A DNA stretch of 64,000 nucleotides from Chryseobacterium sp. (lineage in GTDB: Bacteria; Bacteroidota; Bacteroidia; Flavobacteriales; Weeksellaceae), in NCBI RefSeq assembly GCF_029240215.1, contig NZ_JARBTK010000003.1:372001-436000 (forward strand). Reading direction: 5' to 3'. The notes under the pieces were generated by a model. The model had not been told where the DNA came from. It was given only the letters and a program-made list of their open reading frames with translations, and searched no databases. A program made the position numbers and the translations under genes. Shown piece after piece: positions 41,575 through 50,029 of the stretch; positions within the stretch are counted from its first letter, which is position 1; every line of letters begins with the position of its first letter.

Positions 41575-43065
41575 ATGTCTGAAACTGAAATTCAACCAAC
41601 AAATAATATCAAAAACAATCCGAAGATCATGAAAGCCTGGGCAGTTTACGACTGGGCAAACTCTGTATATTCTTTGGTAATAACATCCACTATTTTTCCA
41701 ATTTATTATTCTATTCTCACTACAAAATTTGAGCAAAAAGAATATGTAGAAGAGACGGGAAAATATATTGATGTACCTATAAGGCATCTGATAAAAATTT
41801 TCGGAAAAGAATACCAGCCAGATGCTGTATATGGATATTCACTTACGATTTCGTTTTTTATTGTGGTTTTGCTTTCTCCATTTTTGTCGTCATTGGCAGA
41901 TACTATTGGTAATAAAAAGTCTTTTTTACAGTTTTTCTGTTATTTGGGCGCTACTTCTTGCATGGGACTGGCAATGTTTACAGGGATGCATAACGTTTTT
42001 TTAGGATTGCTTTTCAGTATTACCGCAAGTGTTGGATTTTGGGGAAGCCTTGTGTTTTATAATTCATTTCTACCCGATATTGCCACACGGGACAAGCAGG
42101 ATGCACTTTCTGCAAAAGGATACGTTTACGGGTATATTGGTTCTGTAGTTTTGGTGGTTCTTTGCTTAGTTTTGATCATGGTTTTAGCTAAAGGAGAAGA
42201 ACAGAAACTCATTTTTACAAGAATTACTTTCCTTTTGACAGGAGCTTGGTGGTTTGGTTTTTCACAATATACCTTTAAACATTTACCTCAGTTTGGAGAC
42301 GTAAAAGAAAAACTTCCGAAAGATTTAGTATTATTAAATTATAAAAATATCTTCAAAAGACATGAAGAACAAGGTGGTTTTTTTGAAGTTCTGAAAGATA
42401 ATGTCAGCTTCTATAAAGATATTGCCAAAGAAAGTTTCAATGAATTATTCAAAGTAGGAAACGAGTTGTTTAAAGACAGAAACCTTAAGTTTTTCTTATC
42501 AAGTTTTTTCTTTTACAGTGTGGGAATGCAAACAATTTTCCTGATGGCAACATTATTTGGAAAGAGCGAAATAAACCTTGCGCAGGATAAACTGATTGGT
42601 ACACTTTTGATTATTCAGATAGAAGCAATTGTTGGTGCGATTCTATTCTCAAGACTTTCAAGAAAAATAGGGAATAAAAATGTTATTTCAATTGCTATCG
42701 TGTTATGGATTGTTGCCTGTACATGGGCTTATTTTCTGAATAAAGAAAATCCTAATGTAGAGTATCAGTTTTATGGTGTTGCAGCAGTTGTAGGTCTGGT
42801 AATGGGTGGTCTTCAGGCAATGTCGAGGTCTACATATTCTAAACTTCTTCCGGAAGACTCTATGGAAAACACAACATATTTCAGTTTTTATGATGTACTA
42901 GAAAAATTAGCAATCATTGTCGGAACATTTATTTTTGCAACTCTGATTGATCAATTTAACAATATGCGGTATGCTGCACTTTCTATGACTCTTTTTTTCG
43001 CAGCAGGTTTGGTCTTAATTCGCTTCCTCAATGTGAAGATGACAAAAAACAGGGATATATTATAA
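41575..43065 (+). CDS. MFS transporter of the UMF1 (Atg22-like) family
   Basis: 496 residues with about eleven to twelve membrane helices. The opening 'KIMKAWAVYDWANSVYSLVI' and 'LLSPFLSSLADTIGNKK' (about 102-118) are signatures of UMF1/Atg22-like permeases, as is 'LGGLQAMSRSTYSKLLPEDS'-type 'MGGLQAMSRSTYSKLLPED' (about 409-427). The yeast homologue exports vacuolar amino acids; in bacteria the substrate is not established, so 'amino-acid or peptide exporter' is only a suggestion. Transcribed alone, with its own -7 box. Confidence 0.85.
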   Translation: MSETEIQPTNNIKNNPKIMKAWAVYDWANSVYSLVITSTIFPIYYSILTTKFEQKEYVEETGKYIDVPIRHLIKIFGKEYQPDAVYGYSLTISFFIVVLLSPFLSSLADTIGNKKSFLQFFCYLGATSCMGLAMFTGMHNVFLGLLFSITASVGFWGSLVFYNSFLPDIATRDKQDALSAKGYVYGYIGSVVLVVLCLVLIMVLAKGEEQKLIFTRITFLLTGAWWFGFSQYTFKHLPQFGDVKEKLPKDLVLLNYKNIFKRHEEQGGFFEVLKDNVSFYKDIAKESFNELFKVGNELFKDRNLKFFLSSFFFYSVGMQTIFLMATLFGKSEINLAQDKLIGTLLIIQIEAIVGAILFSRLSRKIGNKNVISIAIVLWIVACTWAYFLNKENPNVEYQFYGVAAVVGLVMGGLQAMSRSTYSKLLPEDSMENTTYFSFYDVLEKLAIIVGTFIFATLIDQFNNMRYAALSMTLFFAAGLVLIRFLNVKMTKNRDIL

Positions 43066-43077
43066 ATGGCTTAAATT

Positions 43078-43109
43078 TTGTTAATATTTAGCAAAATGAG
43101 TTAACTTTG
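43078..43109 (+). promoter_or_regulatory. Promoter of mevalonate kinase gene
   Basis: TTG (43078-43080), 21 bases and TAACTTTG (43102-43109). The chosen ATG is 19 bases downstream; an in-frame TTG at 43107 would lie inside this element and is therefore unlikely as start. Confidence 0.65.
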
Positions 43110-43127
43110 CAAAAAGATTTATTATCA

Positions 43128-44054
43128 ATGACAAACCCTCTATTTTACGCTAAAATAATTCTTTTTGGAGAATACGGAATGATAGAAGATTCTCAGGGTC
43201 TTGTAGTTCCTTATAGTTTCTATAAAGGCACATTGAAATTCTCAGATTCTGAATCAGAATTTGAAAAAAAATCAAACAAACATTTACAAAAATATTCTGA
43301 TTTTCTTATTAATTTAGATTTGCCGGAAAATTTCAGATTAGATGTTTCCCGTTTTAAAGAAGATATTTCAAATGGACTTTTCTTTGATTCAAATATTCCT
43401 CAGGGATACGGAGTAGGAAGTTCAGGAGCTTTGGTAGCCGCTATTTTTGAAAAATATTGCTTCACAAAACACGATCCTGAAAACATTTCGAAAGACGATC
43501 TGAAAAATATAAAAGCTATTTTTGGCGAAATGGAAAGCTATTTCCATGGTAAAAGTTCAGGAATGGATCCTTTGATCTGCTATATGAATTTACCGATTCT
43601 TATCGAAAACAAAGAAAATTTAGGAAAAGTTGCCATTCCGACGGGCGAAGAAGGAAAAGGAGCAATTTTCCTTATCGATTCAGGAATTACAGGAGAAACC
43701 GGGCCAATGATTCAAATTTTCTTTGAAAAAATGAAGACTGAAGGTTTCCGTAAGACTCTGAAAGAAGAGTTTATTCGTTACAATAATGCTTGTATCGATT
43801 CTTTCCTGAAAAAAGATATGAATCCGTTCTTCAGAAATCTTAAAAAGCTTTCACACTGGGCTTACGAACATTTCCGTCCTATGATTCCTGAAAGTATTTT
43901 CAACATCTGGAAAAAAGGGTTGGATTCTAATGCTTATTACCTTAAACTCTGCGGAAGCGGAGGTGGCGGTTATATTTTAGGATTTACCAAAGACTATGAA
44001 AAAGCTGAAAAAATGCTTGATGGTTTCCATAAAGAAGTGATTTACAGATTCTAA
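43128..44054 (+). CDS. mvk: Mevalonate kinase (GHMP kinase)
   Basis: 308 residues from the ATG at 43128 (MTNPLFYAKIILFGEYGMIED); the earlier in-frame TTG lies within the promoter. GHMP ATP motif PQGYGVGSSGAL (91-102), 'SYFHGKSSGMDPLICYMNLP' (about 141-160; Asp/Lys of the active site) and 'LKLCGSGGGGYILGF' (about 276-290). Phosphorylates mevalonate on the way to isoprenoids. It is followed 11 bases later by a UbiA-type prenyltransferase; decarboxylase and phosphomevalonate kinase genes are not adjacent. Confidence 0.88.
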   Translation: MTNPLFYAKIILFGEYGMIEDSQGLVVPYSFYKGTLKFSDSESEFEKKSNKHLQKYSDFLINLDLPENFRLDVSRFKEDISNGLFFDSNIPQGYGVGSSGALVAAIFEKYCFTKHDPENISKDDLKNIKAIFGEMESYFHGKSSGMDPLICYMNLPILIENKENLGKVAIPTGEEGKGAIFLIDSGITGETGPMIQIFFEKMKTEGFRKTLKEEFIRYNNACIDSFLKKDMNPFFRNLKKLSHWAYEHFRPMIPESIFNIWKKGLDSNAYYLKLCGSGGGGYILGFTKDYEKAEKMLDGFHKEVIYRF

Positions 44055-44065
44055 AAATACCGGGA

Positions 44066-44995
44066 ATGAATTCTGAAAAAGAAACTTTCCAGGAAAAGAA
44101 TTTTGTTTCCAAATCTCTGTTTTACAGACTTTCACAATTTGTCGGTTTTTTATTAGGAGCAAGATTTTTTGTTGCTATTCTGTTAACATTTGCATTATAC
44201 GTTTCTACTTTTTTCCTGTTTAATCAGGAAGAATCTTTCAGAAATTTCGTTTTTGATTTTAAAGTTCACGGTATCATTTTCTGTACTGTTCTGTCGATTC
44301 TTGCTGGCGGAATTATCAATCAGTTTTATGATTTTGAAAAAGATCACATTATTAAGCCTTTCCGGACAAGAATTCAAAGTTTTATCAAGCAGAAATACTT
44401 TTTGTATGCATATCTTGCTCTTACGGTAATTTCTTTGGGAGTTGCAAGTTTTATTTCTTACAGAGTTTTGATTTTCTTTATTGTTTATCAATTTTTTATG
44501 TGGTTTTACAGTCATAAACTGAGCCGTATTTTAATAGTAAATAATCTTACGTTTGTAAGCCTTACTTTATATCCATTCTTCGGAATGATGGTTTATTATG
44601 AGACTTTTTCAAAAAAAGTTCTTCTGATGGCGATCTTTTTATTTCTGATTCTTCTGTGCATTGATATTGTGAAAGATACTTTGACAAAAAGAGCAGATAA
44701 TGTTTTTGGGTACAGAACGATTCCCAATTCATTGAAAGATAAAACTTCAAAATCAATTATTATATTCCTGATTATTTTGACAATGGCAGTTTCTATGAAG
44801 CTGATAGCAAAAACGGGAATTTCAGGATTTATGTCTTATTACTTTTCTGCCGGATTATTTGTGATGATTTTCTGTATTTATTTACTTTTAAATTATACTA
44901 AAAGGAGTAAGTTTATCACAATCAATATATTACGTTTCTGGGTTTTCATCGGAATTCTCTCAATGCTCCTCAACGGAATCGAAGGTAAATTGTAG
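44066..44995 (+). CDS. UbiA-family prenyltransferase
   Basis: 309 residues with about eight membrane helices. First Asp-rich motif 'NQFYDFEKD' (85-93, NxxxDxxxD) and second 'DIVKDTLTKRADNVFGYRT' (about 203-221, DxxKD) are present; both bind the prenyl diphosphate through magnesium. It is close to bacterial geranylgeranylglycerol-phosphate/heterodimeric UbiA-like enzymes seen next to mevalonate kinase genes in Flavobacteriia, but menaquinone-type prenylation is possible. Starts 11 bases after the kinase gene: one unit for isoprenoid use. Confidence 0.85.
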   Translation: MNSEKETFQEKNFVSKSLFYRLSQFVGFLLGARFFVAILLTFALYVSTFFLFNQEESFRNFVFDFKVHGIIFCTVLSILAGGIINQFYDFEKDHIIKPFRTRIQSFIKQKYFLYAYLALTVISLGVASFISYRVLIFFIVYQFFMWFYSHKLSRILIVNNLTFVSLTLYPFFGMMVYYETFSKKVLLMAIFLFLILLCIDIVKDTLTKRADNVFGYRTIPNSLKDKTSKSIIIFLIILTMAVSMKLIAKTGISGFMSYYFSAGLFVMIFCIYLLLNYTKRSKFITINILRFWVFIGILSMLLNGIEGKL

Positions 44996-45027
44996 AAAAT
45001 ATATTTTAATAACGTGACGGTTATTCT

Positions 45028-45035
45028 TACATTTG
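45028..45035 (+). promoter_or_regulatory. -7 box of proline dehydrogenase gene
   Basis: TACATTTG followed by C lies 25 bases before the ATG at 45061; no TTG at 19-21 bases upstream. Confidence 0.45.
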
Positions 45036-45060
45036 CCAAAATCAAAATTTAATAAAAAGA

Positions 45061-46227
45061 ATGCCCATTTTTAACGATACTAAAGTTGCGTTTGCTGATA
45101 AAACAGATGCACAGTTAAGAAAAGCGTATTGGATGTTTAAAATGATAGAACAGCCCGCTTTGACAAGTCTTGGAACTTCTGTCCTTAATTTCACCGTTCA
45201 TAACAATTTTCCGTTCGTTACCGGAATTGTAAAGAAAACCTTGTTTGAACAATTCGTAGGTGGAGAAACGCGTGAAGAAAGCATGAAAGCGGTAAAGCAG
45301 CTTTTCAAAAGAGGGGTCGGAAGTATTTTCGATTATTCGATTGAAGGCAAAGAAGATGAGGAGACTTTTGATGCTGTTTGTCAGGAAATTAAAGATATTA
45401 TTAAGTTTTCCGTAGGAAATCCTGCGATTCCTTTTATTGTTTTTAAACCCACAGCTTTCGGAAGAATTGATCTGTACGAAGCCGTTGGAAAAAATGCAGA
45501 ACTGACTTCAAGCCAGAAAGAAGAATGGGCAAGAGTTGTGAAAAGATTTGATGAAGTCTGCAAACTTTGCCATGAGCATGATAAAAAAGTGATGATTGAC
45601 GCAGAAGAATCCTGGATGCAGGACGCAGCAGATCAGCTTTGCGAAGAAATGATGGAAAAATACAATCAGGAAAAACCGATTGTCTGGAATACTGTCCAGA
45701 TGTACAGAACTCACCGTTTGGAATACATGGAAGAGAATCTTCAGAGAGCAAGGGAAAAAAATTATTTTATTGGGTATAAAATCGTTCGTGGTGCTTACAT
45801 GGAAAAAGAAAGAGCGAGAGCTGCCGAAAAAGGATATGCAGATCCCATCCAGCCAACCAAAGATGCTTCAGATAAAAATTATAATGCAGGAATTGATTTC
45901 GTATTGAATCATCTCGATAAAGTTTCGGCTTTCTTTGGAACCCATAATGAGATTTCTTCTGAACTTGTGATGGACAAAATGAAAGCGAAAGGTCTGGAAA
46001 ACGATAATCCTCACATCTATTTTGGACAGCTTTATGGGATGAGTGATAACATTAGTTTCTATCTGTCAGATAAAGGTTATAATGTGGCTAAATATCTTCC
46101 CTACGGGCCTGTGAAAGATGTTGTTCCGTATCTTACAAGAAGAGCCAGAGAAAACACTTCTGTTGCCGGACAAACAGGAAGAGAATTGGGTTTGATTAAA
46201 AAAGAACTTGACAGAAGAAAAAAATAA
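45061..46227 (+). CDS. Proline dehydrogenase
   Basis: FAD enzyme that oxidises proline to pyrroline-5-carboxylate. 388 residues as a stand-alone barrel, without the P5C-dehydrogenase fusion of PutA. 'FIVFKPTAFGRIDLYE' (about 124-139), 'KKVMIDAEESWMQDAADQL' (about 177-195), 'TVQMYRTHRLEYM' (about 214-226), 'GYKIVRGAYMEKERARA' (about 239-255) and 'YGPVKDVVPYLTRRARENTS' (about 351-370) are family signatures, including the paired Arg residues that bind the substrate carboxylate. Transcribed alone; its partner dehydrogenase is elsewhere. Confidence 0.93.
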   Translation: MPIFNDTKVAFADKTDAQLRKAYWMFKMIEQPALTSLGTSVLNFTVHNNFPFVTGIVKKTLFEQFVGGETREESMKAVKQLFKRGVGSIFDYSIEGKEDEETFDAVCQEIKDIIKFSVGNPAIPFIVFKPTAFGRIDLYEAVGKNAELTSSQKEEWARVVKRFDEVCKLCHEHDKKVMIDAEESWMQDAADQLCEEMMEKYNQEKPIVWNTVQMYRTHRLEYMEENLQRAREKNYFIGYKIVRGAYMEKERARAAEKGYADPIQPTKDASDKNYNAGIDFVLNHLDKVSAFFGTHNEISSELVMDKMKAKGLENDNPHIYFGQLYGMSDNISFYLSDKGYNVAKYLPYGPVKDVVPYLTRRARENTSVAGQTGRELGLIKKELDRRKK

Positions 46228-46250
46228 TTTTCAGTAAATAAAACTTTAAA

Positions 46251-46279
46251 AAACTTCATTTTAATATGAAGTTTTTTTG
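46251..46279 (+). terminator. Intrinsic terminator
   Basis: AAACTTCAT and ATGAAGTTT form a 9-bp stem around TTTAAT, followed by seven T. Confidence 0.85.
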
Positions 46280-46414
46280 TTTTTTAATTATTTATAAAAT
46301 TAATTAAAAAGCTTTCATTTATTGATTTTCGTTATAATATATTAAATTATATTATAATTAGTTATTAATATAATATTATTTTTATAATTTCGTTATGAAC
46401 TTAAAATTAATAAC

Positions 46415-47434
46415 ATGAAAAAAACTCTACACATTGCTATTTTTTTATTAGCTAATCTTACAGTCGCCCAAACTTACAACAATGGTGGATTAAGTACCGG
46501 AGCTACATCAAAAAGTGGTACAGCAGCACCTGCAGGTTATACTTGGTCCGAAGTACAGAATGATACTGCAAATCTTACTGAAACGAATACCAGTGCAGGA
46601 TTTTCTGGCAGCTATGTATCGGCAACAAATAACTTTTATTTAGCTGACGATTTTGTAGTGCCACCCGGTGCAAATTCATGGCAAATCTCAACGATAGATT
46701 TCTTTGCATACCAAACAGGTTATACAGGAACTGCAAGTCCATTTAATACTGTTAGGGTAAATATTTTCAGTTCAGATCCATCAGTTACTGGAGCTGTGAG
46801 CGTATTTGGTGATGATACTACCAATAGATTTGCCTCAAGTTTAGATTCTAATATGTACAGAATTTTCAATAGTTCTGTACCTGCTCCTGGTAGCGCAGTG
46901 GGCAGTACAAGAAAGATATGGAAAGTTACCGCAAACGTACCTAAAACTCTTGCTCCCGGAACGTATTGGGTTAAATTTCAACTACAAAATTCTACCTCAA
47001 CTGCTAATTTCCTGCCATCTGTTACGATCCCAGGAAGTCGTGGTCTTGCATCATTTAATGCAAAGCAATTTAACGCAGTTGTTCCTACAAGCTGGTCAGC
47101 TATTATCGATGACGGACTTCCTACAACTGCACCTGATGTAACTGTTGATATGCCTTTTGTAATCACCTATACTTCTGTATTAGGTACAGATGAAGTGATG
47201 CAATATGATAATAGAATTCAGGTGTACCCGAATCCTGTAAAAGAATCGTTTAAAATTAATAATCCCGGGAAAATTAATATCAGTATCGTAGAAATTATGG
47301 ATGTTTCAGGAAAGTTGGTAAGAACTTTAAAAGGTGCAGAAGATTATAATGTCTCAGATTTACCTAAAGGAAATTACATTTTAAAAATTAAGAGTAATGA
47401 AACAACAAAAATTACAAAAATGATAAAGCAATAA
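46415..47434 (+). CDS. Secreted protein with T9SS type A sorting domain
   Basis: 339 residues: signal peptide (about 1-18, 'LLANLTVAQ'), then a beta-sandwich region (20-255) with 'NFYLADDFVVPPGANSWQIS', 'GTYWVKFQLQNST' and 'TVDMPFVITYT', which resembles extracellular carbohydrate- or protein-binding modules of Bacteroidota. The C-terminal domain from about 268 ('IQVYPNPVKESFKINN', 'GNYILKIKSNETTKITKMIKQ') is a T9SS type A sorting signal, divergent from those at 27.4 and 30.1 kb. Exported to the cell surface. Function unknown. AT-rich leader of more than 130 bases before the ATG. Confidence 0.75.
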   Translation: MKKTLHIAIFLLANLTVAQTYNNGGLSTGATSKSGTAAPAGYTWSEVQNDTANLTETNTSAGFSGSYVSATNNFYLADDFVVPPGANSWQISTIDFFAYQTGYTGTASPFNTVRVNIFSSDPSVTGAVSVFGDDTTNRFASSLDSNMYRIFNSSVPAPGSAVGSTRKIWKVTANVPKTLAPGTYWVKFQLQNSTSTANFLPSVTIPGSRGLASFNAKQFNAVVPTSWSAIIDDGLPTTAPDVTVDMPFVITYTSVLGTDEVMQYDNRIQVYPNPVKESFKINNPGKINISIVEIMDVSGKLVRTLKGAEDYNVSDLPKGNYILKIKSNETTKITKMIKQ

Positions 47435-47457
47435 ATTTCATTTTCATAAATTTTAAA

Positions 47458-47487
47458 AATCTGATCTGTTTGTAAGATCAGATTTTT
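47458..47487 (+). terminator. Intrinsic terminator
   Basis: AAATCTGATCT and AGATCAGATTT form a perfect 11-bp stem around GTTTGTA followed by seven T; the convergent XRE gene stops at 47488. Confidence 0.85.
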
Positions 47488-48024
47488 TTATGGTTCAAAA
47501 CTTTCAAATTTTCCGTTTTCGTAGAACAAAACAATACGTTTTATCTTATGATTTTGATTTTCAATAACTTGATTGATTATTTGTTCATTAGATTTTTCTA
47601 ATCGCTGAGAATCGGATATTTTTTTATCAGCTTTACTTTGATGCGAAATAGCGGATTCTCGCATGACCGGAATTTCTTCAGTTTTTTCTTCTTCACTTCC
47701 AAAATCTTCATCATCATTCATCATCGTAAATAAATCGGGAAGTGATGTTGGTTTTGTTTTCTCTTCAGAATTTTCTTCGCTTATAATATTTTCTGTTTCA
47801 GGCAATTCGGACTTTAGCATTTCACCATCGCCATTTACCAACCAGTCCCATAAAATCTCTGGAAATCTAGATTTTATTTTTATAATAAATTCTAGAGAAG
47901 GTTTATTTCGCCCAGAAGTAATATGCGAAATGGAAGAACGCTGTACATCGATTTCATCTGCAAATTCAGATGAACTCAATTTTGAGTATTCTATAACCTT
48001 TGAAATTCTCTCATTTAAACTCAT
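47488..48024 (-). CDS. XRE-family helix-turn-helix regulator
   Basis: 178 residues. HTH of the Xre/Cro type in residues 1-60: 'NERISKVIEYSKLSSSEFADEIDVQRSSISHITSGRNKPSLEFI' (quoted in part: 'SEFADEIDVQRSSISHITSG' is the core helix pair). The rest is acidic (about 70-150, 'ENIISEENSEEKTKPTS', 'NDDEDFGSEEEKTEEIP') and ends in a short beta part 'KIKRIVLFYENGKFESFEP'. No peptidase or phage-type C-terminal domain is seen. It has a good promoter and stands next to a long non-coding region with several TTACAAATGTAA-like words, which could be its operators. Confidence 0.8.
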   Translation of the reverse strand: MSLNERISKVIEYSKLSSSEFADEIDVQRSSISHITSGRNKPSLEFIIKIKSRFPEILWDWLVNGDGEMLKSELPETENIISEENSEEKTKPTSLPDLFTMMNDDEDFGSEEEKTEEIPVMRESAISHQSKADKKISDSQRLEKSNEQIINQVIENQNHKIKRIVLFYENGKFESFEP

Positions 48025-48046
48025 AAAATAAGCTTTTAACTTGTTA

Positions 48047-48076
48047 CAAATGTAAAAATAATGTTTACAATTGCAA
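48047..48076 (-). promoter_or_regulatory. Promoter of the XRE regulator
   Basis: On the minus strand TTG (48074-48076), exactly 19 bases and TACATTTG (48047-48054) match the consensus. The gene starts 23 bases on. The -7 box overlaps the palindrome TTACAAATGTAA (48044-48055), so a repressor binding there would block the promoter. Confidence 0.7.
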
Positions 48077-48310
48077 AATACAAATGTAAATAGTTTGAAA
48101 TTATTTAAATATACAAAAGTAAATTATTTAACGTGTTATTTATCAGTACTTTATGTTTGTATTGTTAATAACATTCAAATTTGTTACAAAATTTAATTGA
48201 TAAATATCTTTCTAACATTGCACTTAAAGTATAACTCGAGATAATATTTTTAACTAAAAATTTATTCTATCAACTCACTTGATAAATCGCTTATAATTCC
48301 CGACATCTCC

Positions 48311-48367
48311 CATATACAGCTATTTTGCTCCCATTACAATCTTGTAGAGTGGGAGAGTGGCTATATG
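48311..48367. other. Extended hairpin, candidate structured RNA
   Basis: CATATA-GC (48311-48320) pairs with GC-TATATG (48360-48367), and inside it CTCCCATT (48328-48335) pairs with AGTGGGAG (48348-48355), with ACA/TGT pairing near the tip. The two stacked helices cover 57 bases in a spacer with no gene. GC content of the inner stem exceeds the surroundings. Confidence 0.45.
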
Positions 48368-48871
48368 ATTGGTTTTGTAGTGAATTAGAGTCTTGACGTA
48401 TTATCAATAGATCGTTTACCGCTAATAAAGCTTGATGTATGCATGTTTTAACAAATTTTTAAGAATTAAATACGTACCTAAAAAGAAGAAATTGTGAATT
48501 TATTTTAAAGCGAATACTTCTACCATCATTAACTTATAATAACTAAGAAATTACTACAAATAAATATAGTTTACATTTGTATAATATGCTTAATACTAAG
48601 CTTAATCTACATTCGGCATGTTTAGCAAAATAACACTCATTTTCAGATATTTACACTTATCTACACTTAAAGCATATCTATTGTAACTGTTGAGTTAAAA
48701 TTTATAAATTACTGATTTTAAATGTTTTAAATAGTGTTAATTAAATTATTATCAATCCACAATTTAACTAACAGACTTTTTGGCAATTCACACTGTTTAA
48801 TGAGGTTACAAATGTGAATTTTATTTTATCGCCAAAAAACATTATTTTTGACTCTTGTAAATTGAGTTTAA

Positions 48872-49981
48872 ATGAGTTTTGAACATTTGTATATCCAAAA
48901 TCCTGATTTCCAAAATCGCTATATTTCCCCGGAAAAATTATTTTCTTATTTACAGACCAATCTCAGCGATTATATTGTCGAGATAGGAAGATCTTATTTA
49001 GATAAACCTATTTATAAATTAACTATAGGAAACGGGGAGATAAAAGTTTTGGCATGGTCACAAATGCACGGCAACGAATCAAACGCTACTCATGCAATGC
49101 TTGATCTTTTGACAACATTGGATAAAACTCCTCAGATGAAAGATGAACTTTTCAGTCAGATAAGTTTAGATTTTATCTTTATGTTAAATCCTGATGGCTC
49201 GGAAAGATGGACGAGACTTAATGCTGTAGAAATTGATCTGAACAGAGATTTCCATAATGAAGCAAGTACAGAAATCAAATTCCTAAAAAAATTGGCTGCT
49301 GAGAAAAAATATGATTACGCTTTGAATCTTCATGAGCAACGTACGATTTTCACAACTGACGGAGTTCATCCTGCAACACTTTCCTTTTTGGCTCCTTCAG
49401 AAAATGAGGAAAGAACTGTAACGGAAAACAGAAAAAAATGTATGGCTGTAATCGGACAGGTTTATGAGCGTTTAAAAGAACTAATTCCCAATCAGATCGG
49501 AAGATATTCTGATGAGTTCTATCCCACTTCTACGGGTGATAATTTCATCAAAGCAGGAATGCCGACTATTTTATTTGAAGGCGGACATTTCATCAATGAT
49601 TATACAAGAAAAGGAACGAGAAAATACTATACAATTGCTCTTTATTATGCCTTAAAAGCAATCGGCGAATTAAAATCTGGAATTACAGGCTGGGAAAAAT
49701 ATCTGGAAATCCCGGAAAACCAGGAAACACATTATGATATTGTGTACAGAAATGTCAAGTTGAATACAGATCATGAATGTATTCTTGATATTGCAGTTCA
49801 GTACAGAGAAATTTTGGAAAAAGGAAAAGATGAAATATCATTTATCCCGTTTGTAATGGAAGTCGGAGATGTAAATAAAAGAAAAGGCTGGCTGGAAATC
49901 GACTGTACAGGAAAAAAATTCCTAAGCGATACAAAATACCCGAAATTGGATGCAGAAGTCAATTTCAAAATAGAAGAATAA
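48872..49981 (+). CDS. M14-family zinc carboxypeptidase
   Basis: 369 residues without a signal peptide, so cytoplasmic. Zinc ligands are His66 and Glu69 in 'SQMHGNES', and His154 in 'ALNLHEQ'; Glu236 in 'TILFEGGHF' is the likely catalytic residue. 'MLNPDGSERWTRLNAVEIDLNRDF' (quoted in part 'NPDGSERWTRLNA') is the M14 substrate-site segment with Arg. Length and layout fit the bacterial M14 'carboxypeptidase' group. Its substrate, peptide or peptidoglycan stem, is not known. It has a bidirectional-looking terminator behind it. Confidence 0.88.
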   Translation: MSFEHLYIQNPDFQNRYISPEKLFSYLQTNLSDYIVEIGRSYLDKPIYKLTIGNGEIKVLAWSQMHGNESNATHAMLDLLTTLDKTPQMKDELFSQISLDFIFMLNPDGSERWTRLNAVEIDLNRDFHNEASTEIKFLKKLAAEKKYDYALNLHEQRTIFTTDGVHPATLSFLAPSENEERTVTENRKKCMAVIGQVYERLKELIPNQIGRYSDEFYPTSTGDNFIKAGMPTILFEGGHFINDYTRKGTRKYYTIALYYALKAIGELKSGITGWEKYLEIPENQETHYDIVYRNVKLNTDHECILDIAVQYREILEKGKDEISFIPFVMEVGDVNKRKGWLEIDCTGKKFLSDTKYPKLDAEVNFKIEE

Positions 49982-49982
49982 A

Positions 49983-50014
49983 AAAAGCGGAACCAATTGT
50001 TCCGCTTTTCTTTT
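49983..50014 (+). terminator. Intrinsic terminator
   Basis: AAAAGCGGAAC and GTTCCGCTTTT form an 11-bp stem around CAATT; T and A runs on the two sides could serve both the M14 gene and the convergent DUF4920 gene. Confidence 0.8.
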
Positions 50015-50029
50015 AAATTTTATCGTGTA

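Larger units (their letters stand above)
48025..48871. other. 847-base non-coding region between XRE gene and M14 gene
   Basis: No reading frame is protein-like. The right-hand part is plain AT-rich DNA. Seen here: the XRE promoter (48047-48076), words similar to TTACAAATGTAA at 48044, 48079, 48112, 48571 and 48804, and an extended hairpin at 48311-48367. A promoter-like TATGTTTG at about 48150 could start a transcript to the right. Nothing else is apparent. Confidence 0.6.

Noticed and set aside
47488..48024. XRE regulator as a sign of prophage
   Set aside because: No phage structural, integrase or lysis genes within 15 kb, and the protein lacks a phage-repressor peptidase domain.
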